Positions 26,701 through 38,600 of a DNA stretch of 64,000 bases are shown in pieces. The DNA comes from Pyxicephalus adspersus (lineage: Eukaryota; Chordata; Amphibia; Anura; Pyxicephalidae): NCBI RefSeq assembly GCF_032062135.1, contig NC_092862.1, forward strand, positions 92,100,362 through 92,164,361, written 5' to 3'. Each line of letters opens with the position of its first letter. The stretch's first letter is position 1. A program made the position numbers and the translations under genes. Under the pieces are notes generated by a model. The model was not told the origin of the DNA. It ran no database searches and saw only the letters and a program-made list of their open reading frames with translations.

Positions 26701-29700
26701 TGAATGGCACAGAGTGATTAAAAAGGGAATTTGAATGGCACACGAGTGATCAGAAGGGGAATACCGGTATGAATGGCACATGAGTGATCAGAAGGAAAAT
26801 AATCTTTCAGAATCTTTTTTTTCTAGATTTTCCTCCTTTAAAATTGGGTGCGTCTTATATTCCGGAGTGTCTTATACGGCGAAAAATACGGTATATCCAC
26901 AACTCACAGTGTATTATCTTGGTGGTTCCTAAGAGAATGCCTCTTATATTGAAGGTCAGTAGGAAGAGTGTCATCCTTACAGATACCCAAAAAGATCATT
27001 ATTGTCAGCTAAAATGACCTGAGAGTCACACATTGCTCATTGTTCAAGAAATCCCCTATTTGAGAAACAGTAGTCTACAGAATAAAGATACCTGAATAAG
27101 TAAGGTGCAGAAAAGTGAAAGTGTAAAACTGCTGTCCTCCCTGTCATGATTGTGTGATAAAATAAGACTTTTCTAACAACCAAAGTTGCTAACCATACAG
27201 TTGTATTGCTCATTTTTCGTATAGGTTAGATTGTTTAAAAAGTAAGAAAGCACCAACCTAATAATGCTTGGCCAAATTATTAAAAAAAAAAATCAAATTC
27301 CAAAACGATTTTTTAATGCATCATTAGAGTTCTAGCAACCTCCTTCTTTCCAGCCATAATAAATATTCATATAAAGAATTATATAAAAAAGCATATCAAT
27401 GACTGATATGATAAAAACATTTCAAAAGAATTTATTGATAAATAGTTACACTTTAATAGGTTAGACTGGATTCAATATTTGTATCACAAAATTCCTAATG
27501 TGTGATTGTCCTACTATTTTTTTATATATAATTTAGCAAATACATTTTCACTTTGCTTAATGAATACATTGAACACTGTTTTTAACTATCAACTATCTAA
27601 CCATGTGAAACCAAACATCATGTTTTTTTACATTTTTTTTTTCACACAATTGTTTTTGCAAAGTTTGACCTCATTCACTAAGCTAGGTAAAAATAAAACC
27701 TTGTAGGAGGATAATTCACTGTTGAAAGTGAATAGTTTGTATTGCATTAGTAAATCATTGTGTTCTACGCAACAGGGCAAATGGCAATAATGATTTAAAA
27801 TATATTATATTACCAAATACAGAATTGTATTGAACAGTTAAGATGTAAAACGAAATACATTTATTTATTTTTTTTAGTATCATTACATATCCAGGTCTCA
27901 CCCGCAGCCTGTGCTGCACTATGTTTGGATGAGCCAATTAACCTACCGTATTTTTCGGACTATAAGACGCACTTTTTCTTCCCCAAAACTGGGGGGGGAA
28001 AGTGGGTGCGTCTTATACACCGAATACATGTTAAATATAATTTAAAAAAATCATACTCATCCGATACCGCGATCCCGCGATGCTGCGTGCTTCTTCTCCT
28101 CGCTCTTGTTCAGAATCTTTTTTTTCTAGGTTTTTCTCCTTTAAAATTGGGTGCGTCTTATAGGCCGGAGCGTCTTATAGTCCGAAAAATACGGTAACTT
28201 CATGGTTTTGGAGGTGAACATGTGAACAAAGCTGGAACATACAAACTCCTTGTAATGCAGTAAATCACCTTTTCACTAAATATTTAATTATATTTTGACT
28301 ATATAAATTTGAATAAGTAAAAAAAATAAGGCTGTTTGTTGACAAAATCTAATTAAATAGGGCAGCAGTTCAGGTATACAACCAGCCATAAAATATTTTT
28401 ATACTCTTTCCAGGATTGTAAGTTCTCCTTCCACCTGACATTTTTTTTTTAACATCACTATAATAAAAAATAGTTATAAACCAAGCTGGTTCTTCTGTAT
28501 TAGCCTAAGGCTGTACCCTGATAGTGGCACTAGGACTGGGAATTAGATCCCTTGATGACATGCTTTCATTGTAAACAGCCAGAGGGATCTGTATATCTAC
28601 CTGACAGAGAATTGCACTTTATGGCGTATAACTTATTTATTTTATTATACAGTATGTGCAATAGTGCAGCAGTGATTAATGTACCAGCATAAATCTATGC
28701 AGTGAGTTTAAGAGGAGAGAATGAGAAGGAAATAGAAAAAACTGTAAGTAGAAACAAAACCATTTTTAAAGAGCACATAATTAAAATGGTTTAATTTAGG
28801 TTCCATAACATTCTTTTTATATGACTTTCTGATTCTTTGTTATTACTGCTTATCCCTTATAGCTAATAAATTATTTAGGATAATTTAATAAAAGAATAGT
28901 TTACCCACCAAAGTGAGTGTTATATGTTTTGGTAGCACTTGCATGGTTTATTTAAGTAAACACAGCAGTTTGTTTCATTTTTTTAATTTTAAAGCTGTCA
29001 ACAATCAGTTGAAACGTGTTTTCCAGTAAAACAAATAGATTTGTTTGCCAGGGATTCTTGAATCAGACTCATCTATTATAAAGATTTAATATGTCACCAA
29101 TAGGTATAGTAACACTTTCACTCAACAAACAGTGGAATGATTGTCACCTCTGCTGCAGATACTTTCAGAGTTTGTAATTATGGTTGAAGATTTCTGTGCC
29201 TAGAGTTGTGATGTACACAAACACTTTCTATGGTTTGCTTGTTATTCTGTACGCATCCATTTGTTGCTAAAATTACTTTATTTTTTTAACATTCTTTATT
29301 TTCAAGTTTTTTGCATTGTTCATAATATAACTTGACAAACAGGGATAACAGTATTTTCCAAGGGTTACACCGGTGTTAACAATAGGTCTTTGAACGGTCA
29401 GCGGAATATCATGCAGAATATTACTTCAGCAAATCAAGATTCTGCCAGCGGAGTTGAGATGAGAAAAAATATATTTAGGCTATACCACCTGAATTGTCCC
29501 CCACTCTTGCACTCCCTTAACCTCCCTAGAGGTAACCCCGAAGTGTGAAAAAAGTTGCTAAAAGCGGTAACCCCGAATCACACTTGGGGTAGGTAATCCT
29601 ATGGGAGGTAATAGTAAATGGAGCCTTACCTGATCCGCGCCTTCTATCGCCGTGATCTCCGTCTTCTTCTCTCTTCTTCGGGCTGGCTTCTGCATCTGAT

Positions 29701-31925
29701 GAGTCACCGGGGAGTTCCCGGTGACGTTGGTGCTTGTGTACGTTGCCGACGGGGCAGGGCGGGAAATTCAAAATCCATTTGTATTGCGTTCAATACATTG
29801 GATATATATGTGTAAAAGCAGTATATTGTTTTCAAGAACATTTATTTTACAGTAAATATTAGTATGAGTATAATATGTATTTTTTTAAAAAAAATGTAAA
29901 AAAAATTAAACATTTTTTAATATATAGATTTTTTTAATTCATTAAATTTCATTTTTTTACATGATTTTGTGTTTCAAACTTTATTATACTCATACTATTA
30001 TAATATACTGTAAAATAAATTTTCATAAAAAACAATGTACCGCTTTTAGACATATAAAACCGGAAAGAAATGAACCGCTTGGGAGGTTAAGGAAGAACTT
30101 CATTAATGGTCCAATTTTACCCTCTCTAATATAAATTTGTTTAATTAAGATGACTGTGTTCTCTATACTCTTGTACACCATTCACCAATTCTTTATGCAT
30201 ATCTTTATGGTATGTCTGACATAAGATTAAAGAAAGGTTTCTACTTAGCAGCCATTCCTCTCTTCTTTTGTCTTTCTTGGGTAATTCTGATTTTCTTTGT
30301 ACACCCAGACTCTCCACTGATTTGGAATTTTGTCTTTTGAGGGTAAATTCCTTGGATAATCATTTGACCAAAAACACTCTCCTTTTTAGCAACATCTTCC
30401 ATTCTCTTTAGCAACATCTTTGCATTCCTTCCTGAGAATGGAACTCACTTGCACCCCATTGGATACACTGACGAACTTTAAACAGGCCTGGAGGTGATCT
30501 ACTCTTCAATGCATAAGGAAATGACATTGGAATTTTTTCATGGTGCCTGTTTTCCCCCTCTCACTACTTGCGGATGAGTTCCTCCTCCTGGTGTTTAAAA
30601 TGTGTATGCACTGAGGCAAAAACTAAACTCAAAACTGCCAAAAAAAAAAATACACTTAACCTTCAATCCCGCAGGGCATTCTGATCCATCCGGGGATGTC
30701 TTGCATCTGGTCTGCGTTGTCCTTGCATCCGTCTTGGAGTCGGTGCTCAGGGCACCGCCATCTTCTCCTCTTCTTCCAGGTCCTTCCTCCTATGTCACCC
30801 AACCCAGACGCTAAATCAGGTGACATAGGACAAAAAAAATGGAGAAGGACAGAATTATGGATCGCAGGCTCAGGGAAGTAGGGGGGTTGTGTCTCTGGAC
30901 AGAATCTCCCCACTCTCCCATTGCAGGCTCAGGCTCAGTACTGAGATGGGAGATTGCCAGGCTCTTGGGTGCTCCTTCTGCGCTTGCCCGAGCATCTCGG
31001 GTTCTGTAATTATGACGTCACTATGGGGGTCCGGAGCTGGTAAATTTAGTGGTCCGTGGGTCCAAAAATGTTGGTGAACACTGCACTGAAGTGAGGCCTC
31101 CTTGGAAGGAAATCCTTGGTAATGGTTTCTTTGAAGCATGGGAGTAATATTTTAGTATTTTACCAGTATATACCAAGCAACAAATTGTTAAAACCTGTGA
31201 GCAGAGAACATGTGTGTAAAGATTATTGTCAAATGACTATTTATATATATTAAAAAAAACTGTGTTACGGTTTCTAAAAAGCCAGTTTGATTACATAAAC
31301 ATGAAATCCACCATCATTTTTTGTTAATCATCAGGCAGTGCATACAAAGCTCCTATTAGATATAAATCATACAATGGTACTGTACATATTAAGGAGATTA
31401 CCTTTTACTCATTATGATAAGAATTGCACATCAAATGCTTTTTTGACATCATTTTTCAACTACTCATCATAGCTTTTTACATGCACATTTGCTGCTCAGT
31501 ATGGCTGAAGAAAAGAAGATAATAGTTGTCAGGGCCTGTTTCTTTCAGTGACAGCTGCTGAAGCTGAATTTGGTTTTGGTGGCTATTCAAAACTGATTAT
31601 AGATTGTGTGTTTTATTTTTACATATATGTAATCAGAAACCATCAGTAACATGCAGTGGATGCTGTGAATGACCAGTCACATTCTGCCTCCTCCAGTATT
31701 TCTCTGTATTTGTATCCCATGTGGGTGGGTGTGTAATGTATATTACAAATTTCTGGCTATCATCTTTGGCACCATTTGCCCTTTGTGAAACTGGTTGTGT
31801 TTATATAAATTATGTGTATCATTGTGCTATTTTGAAAGTACAATGTATTTGTAATAAAGTTTAAGAAACCTGGTATTCTGTTTTTTTTAAAGTTTTAAAT
31901 TTTCCAAGCTGAAAACTGCCCATTG

Positions 31926-31964
<39 letters not shown>

Positions 31965-32569
31965 AAGATTTGCCCAAGACTCCTCTCCTGTGTGAAATAG
32001 CAGGTAATGAAGAAACACTGAGGGTGGGGATATAACACAGAGCCAGCTGTCTGTGCAGGCTCAGCCTAATTTGGAGAGACACAGACAGGGGTCTGTGCAG
32101 GCTCAGCTTAACTTGGAAAGACACAGACAGGGGTCTGTACGGGCTCAGCTTGGCTTGGAGAGACACAGACAGGGGTTTGTGTCAGTGCCGCTCTGTTTGG
32201 AGAGGCTGTGGACTGTGTGGGAGAGCTCTGTTTGGAGGCACAGACAGTCAGTCTGTGAGGAGCTCTATGCCTGGGGACACAGAAAGTTGGTCTGTGTGAA
32301 TGAACAAAGACCTGAGTAAAAGGTTGCTGAAAGCTTTGTTTGGAGCTGACAGGGAGAAACCCTCCACCTGATAGACAGGAACGTCAGATGTATAGTAAGT
32401 GCTGGACAGGCCAGGTTTTCTTTTGCTATTTTGTTATTTTATCTGCAACCTTCAAATAAACCTGACTACAAGTCAGCATAACACTTAAACGTCAGTGTGT
32501 GATCTGACTTGGATGAACCAGACAAGTGTCCTTTGACCCCAGCAATGGCGATCCTGAGCTTAACCCCTC

Positions 32570-32613
<44 letters not shown>

Positions 32614-35600
32614 AGTCATTCCACTTTCTCAGCAATCTATTAAAACAGAACTATATATAGCTCCACAATTAAAAACTGCGATCAGACAAGATTTTTATCG
32701 CAGAAGGGACAGGCAATATCCCTTTTGCTATAAAATGTACTTAGCTGCCAATTTGCTGTCTTTTTTAAACTATGCTGAGCTGCTCATGCGCAGCTTAGCT
32801 TATGGTGCCAGGATAAACCATGTATCAAGATGGACAAAAAACAGAAACCAGAAGAAGACTGGACAAAGCTGGCGGATTCTGCAAAGCAATAAAAAAAGTT
32901 GCAGTCAGGAAGAAAAGGTTTTTTTTATTGCAGAAATGACATCACCTGTCCCTTCTGGCGTAAAGGACTTGTTTGATCACATTTTTTTAGCTATAAGGTT
33001 TAGTTCCACTTTAATGTTAATGCCGAGGTCCTAAAGCTTGGCAAAAAAATCCTGGTTTAGGGTATCATCTAATTTACATTTTGGCCCTCACAAATCTAAA
33101 CAATATAATTTATAACTTTAAAAAGTCTGGCATGCTTCACCATTTGTGGGCACAGTGAAATATTTTTTAATTGAAGGTGAGTAGTAGGCACTGTTTTAAA
33201 ACGCATATACCGAGCATGGCTACATTAACAAATACACAAATATGAAGCCAATTCACATGCAAAGAAATGCATAACCAAGTAAGAATTCATTTGGTTGTAG
33301 TAAATCAGACACTTCCAACTCATCATCCAACTTCTGCACCTTGAAAGAGTCCTTTAATGTATTAGAATTTTATGTTTACAGAAACAACACTTGCATTCCA
33401 AAGAGATTATTACTTGACACGCAGTTGATAATATAATAGTTATGCAAGCCATTTAAGTGAGTGGAAAAAGTGTCAGTTTGTTATGTACAAGTTCTTTTCA
33501 ATGTTCATCTGGCATATGTTTTTACTTTATTACTATGATGGAAATTACTTTAAAGGACATTGCTTTTGTGTGTCATGGTAATGCTCCTAAGACGTCAGCG
33601 GTCTTGAAAATACCAGTCTTTGTACATAAATGTTAAGGCCCTATATCAAAGTTTAAAAAATAGAAGGAAGATGATGGTGATCTCAGTATTTCAAGACATA
33701 TTTCAGTTTTAGTAGAAATAGGGATTTTTTTTTATTTTGCTGATGGTATTTTCAATATCCAAATTGTCCAAGGGAGTAGGTGAGCTTTAGCTATGAAATA
33801 GGAATACATTTTAAGAGTAATAAAATTGCTGCTTTAAAAGCATTTCTATGCTATTATATCAAATTCTATTAAAATAAACCTGTCAAACAATTGATCAATA
33901 GAAATCATTTGATGATTAGTAAAAAAAGAATGATTCAAAATGTATCATACCATATAGCTAGTTTAACTTTTCAAACAGCACTATTACATAAGATCAATTA
34001 CAGTTACAGGGCAGTTCTACCTAGATAAGCAAAGTTTAGCACAGTAATGAAGCTTTTTACCGTGGTGGTGATACAATATTGAATACTGAATAATTGGAAA
34101 CTGAGTGTGCCATGACAGGATTTTTTAGATTTAAAATTCAAAAAAGTCATACTCCACTATGAATGTAACATTTATTATTTATGCATTTATAAACCAATTA
34201 AAAAACCAATGACCATGTATTGCATATAATTTCTACCTGATTGATATTTATGAAAAAAGGGAAAATAGCTTGTAATGCTTTCAACCCCCTAATGGGTACA
34301 TAATATGTAGAAAACCCACAGACCTAGAGCAGGTTCCATTGGTATGAAAAAAGAAGGGTTTTTTTTGTATGCCATCCATGTAGACCTATAAATAACATAA
34401 TCCGCAAATGGAAATGTAACAGCAAAAGTTTTTTTGGTATAATTTTTTGCTGGCAAATAACCACCTGGTTGTTATTTAACTTACAAGTGCATCAATGTTT
34501 AAGTAATCAAGACCAATTAATAAGTGATTTAATGAATTCTTGGAGAGGAGGAATCATATTATTTCAACACTTTTCGCTCTAGGTCTATGGGTTTCCTATG
34601 TATTATATAGTTCATGCCTATAACAAAGAGCAAACTAGTATGATCAAAATTTTTACAACAGGAAGTAATCGGTATCAACATGGATCTTCTAGTCATTAGA
34701 ATATAACCAATGACCTTGGCCACATATTCTAAAAGCTATTTTTTTTTTAGTTAAAATAGGAATAATTTGATCCTTGGCCATGTGTTTTCTTGTAGAAGCA
34801 TTGATGAATATGTGGCAAATAAAGGGTTGAAAACAAACTTGTGACCATTTACTAGACCAACTTATCAATCTGTCCCTGGGCAAAATGTAAAAAAAAACCT
34901 CCCGGTCCTGACATTCCGATCCATGTCTAGTGGCTTGTGTAAACCCCAGCCCTATGTACATAAACAGTACCTTGGAGTAATTGCCCACACCTATTCAGTG
35001 ATGCTACAATAAACTACATGTGGCAGATTAAAATGTCAGCCTTGTTTCCCACTGATGACCCTTAAAATCACATCTGTAATCAAATTGCTATATGCAAAGT
35101 TCTTTATATTTTAGATGTCTGCAGTGTAACCCATGTTGAAAGTTAAAAGAAATCCTATTTGCTTAAAGGACCACTGTAAATAATATATATATTCTAAAGA
35201 TTGTCTAAGAACAATACACATACTTTCAGCAGTGTTTATCAAAATAAGCATATTCATATAATAAATATGATCGACCGTGCATACATTTAATAAAATTGTG
35301 AAGAGGTTTTGCCATCTAGATATCCCTTAAAGCTCAACATCTCATGAAGTAGAAGCGTACCAGCAAGCCTTTGCAGAAAACCGCTGCCTAAACTGGGCAG
35401 GCAAAATCAATCCTAAATAAAATAAACTGTACTTCACTTAAGCTACTAAACAAGACCTGAATGATAGACTTTCTGCACAATTATAGAGTGAGCTTTATAA
35501 AAACCAACCTTTCTTGGAAAGCCAAACAGATTGGCCTCCATCATTACCAGTTTGCTTTCTCAAGACCAAATAGGTTTTGCTACCTTGCAATTATTTTTTA

Positions 35601-38600
35601 CTTTCAAGCCCTGACATTGACCTTAAAAAAGCATTTGACAGTATATCCTGGTCTAACCTAAACCCTCTATTACCTTCAGGCTGTATATAAACCCTTGAAA
35701 CACAGAACAAAGTACCTAAGTGTCACCCTGACCTTTTTATCTCAAGACATTTTAACCACTTGCTTTCTTTAGCTTTAGAGTTACTTTTTAAAGGTTCTTA
35801 GTGTGGTACTTTAAAACAGCAAACAGAAGGGTGTTCAGCAATGTGATGTGTGGACGTACAGTGGTATAAAGAAGGACACAAAATTACAAGTGTTAATTTA
35901 AATAAGAGAAGTATTTTGAAGAGAATTGAAAAGGTGGCCTACCTAATCCTTAGTGTTTTTGCCAACCCCAAAAATCAGGTTATGGGGAAAAATATGGCAG
36001 AAAAAACTGATTTTTTTGCGGCAAATATATACATAGTAAATTTAGTCATTCCCATTTACAACCTCATGGGAAATACGACCTAGTAACTGTACAGAGGATC
36101 CCTAATCTTATGAAATGCAGACAAATATATAAAGTAAAACGTCTTGTATTACAATGCGTTTCGCATGACGGCTTACTCAGTGGACTTGCAGAGAGTGTTA
36201 CAAACTGTAAATAAAGGTAATAAATAAGGATGATTAAAGTGGATGTACATATATATACACATACACACATAAATAAATCAAAACAACAAGGTAAGTATGT
36301 ATGGATCATTGTAAGGATGGGTAAATTTCCACATAGTTGTCTGTAGGATAATGGGTGAATGATAAAGATATGTGTTGGAGATATAAGTATTGTAAGTAAT
36401 CTAGAGAGTGTTATTTATAACTAATTATAATCAATGTATAAATATAGATAGATTAGTCAGGACATCAATGCACATAATTCTGTTTGCACTAGTCAGGGTG
36501 GCTAAGTAAAGATAAGTTAAAAGTTTATTGAAAAAAATAGGGCTTCTTAAGAAGAAGTTCTTTAATATAAATATATTTGCCGCAAAAAAAAACCTGCTTT
36601 TTCTGTCATATTTTTCTATAACATGTAAGTAAGAGGAGAGCACAAATGTGAGAATAGCAGATTTAGGGGTACATATTAGTTTTGTTGGAGCACAGATAAT
36701 GCACATTGTGAAAAGCACATAGGGGGTGGTCCAAAGCAAGAAAATTTGTAATGTAAAGCAGATGAGGGTATGCATAGTATGAGTGAATGATGGTAGTAGC
36801 ACCTTGGGTAGTGGAACAAAAGAGGTGACAAAGCAGTTAACAGCAGTTAATAAATGCAGACAGTAGAATATGGATTGCTGAAGTAAACATTCTTTCTATA
36901 TTGATTTTTTTAGCTTGTTTGCCTTTAAAATCAAATAAAACATGCAAACAGCATTAAGTATTATTTTCATCTTTTGGAGGTGACATTTACAATAAAAAAA
37001 ACTTAGCGAGCAGCTAAAAAAAAGTGGAAAAAGTTTGAAAAAAGAAAAAGCTTCGGCAACATGTTCACCCCTAAATGTCTCAACTTGCTCAGACATTTAG
37101 CACTGATTGGCTTTATAAAGTAACCAGCATACTCTGTAAAATGTATTTTCTGTAATGAAAGGCTACTATTGCTAAATATAATGTGATGGCATAGGGGTTT
37201 ATTAATGCCCTTACTACACTGAAATATTAACAATACAATGTTTTATGTTTAGACTGACGTAAGGCTGGGTCTACATGAACGATTTTAAAAACGCATATAA
37301 ACGTTCCTACCACGTTTATATGCGTTATTATGCACTTTTACAAGCGTCTATGGCGCGTTTTACTGCGAACTGCCGCGATTTTACATAAGCATTTATAAAA
37401 GTTTTACTTTTAACCCTTTCAGGGAATGAGTACAGGGGCACATAAAACCCCTTACTCATTCCCTGAAAGAGTTAAAATATGTGTAAAAAAATTGAACGAG
37501 GCTTTATGTTAAATTATTTTATTAAATGTGTGTGTTTGTGTAACTAAACTTTTTTTGCAGGTTATCCCAATGACAGGATGATTTCCAGGGCTGCAATGAG
37601 CACAGTGTTCTGTATCTGTAATACATGTCACAGCTCCTCTAGGGCTGCGGGAGCAATCAGGGGAGCGGAGCTGTCAGCATAGCAGAGCTCCGCTGACTGC
37701 TCTGCTCCCTGATTGGCTAAGGAAAGGGAAATCCTGATGATGCTTGAGCTGTCATCAGGGTTTCCTGTTTCTCAGCCAATCACAGAGCACTAGAGATGAA
37801 TGGGCACATGTCTCCCCATTCATGTCTAGTGCTGAATGGCTGAGAAACGTAAAACCTCAGCCAATCACAGAGCACTAGGGATGAATAGAGAGCCTTGTCC
37901 TCATTTAACCCCTAGTGCCCTGCGATCCCTCACTGTCAGGAGGATTTCCAGGGCTGTGCTCATTGCAACTCTGGGAATCATCCTGTCATTGGGATAACCT
38001 GTAAAAAAAAAAAGTTGTTACACAAACACACACATTTAATAAAATAATTTAACATTAAAGCCCGTCCTATTTTTTACATATATTTTAACCCTTTTAGGGA
38101 ATGAGTAAGGGGTTTTATGTACCCTTGTACTCATTCCCCAGGGTGGGGTGGTGGAGATCTGGGAGTCTCCTTATTAAAGGGGGCTTCCAGATTCCAAAGA
38201 CCTGCTAAAAACGGTTATAAAAGCTCCCATTGTTTTCAATGGAAGCTTTCATAAAAGCTTAAAAACACTTGAAAAAGCCTCCATTGAGTTCAATAGAAGC
38301 GTTTCCAAGCGTTTTCATGCGTTTTCCCCTGTTTATTCAGCGTTTTTATTTTTTTAAACGTTGCAAGCAACGTTTAAGATAGCGCTCAAAAATGTGCCTG
38401 AAGGAAACGTCCTGGTGTAGATTAGCCCATGGGAATGCATGGGGACTTCAAACATGGGCCTCAGGTTAAACACTGGGGAAACAGTCTGCATAGACTAAGC
38501 CTAAGGGAGGCTTTTTCTTTTGTTTTGCTTTGTATTTTTGTACATAGATTCCAGTGATCATCACACAACACAGTGGATGACACAACAACTGATTAAGGAA

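Noticed and set aside
31800..31870. Alternative STAC 3' end at AATAAAG near 31853
   Set aside because: There is no in-phase open frame after exon 2 and no clear acceptor upstream. AATAAA is common in AT-rich introns.
32053..32319. 88-codon repetitive protein (QAQLNLERHRQGSV units)
   Set aside because: The open frame comes from a minisatellite whose unit is nearly a multiple of three. It lies in an LTR-like block, and no start context or homologue is known.
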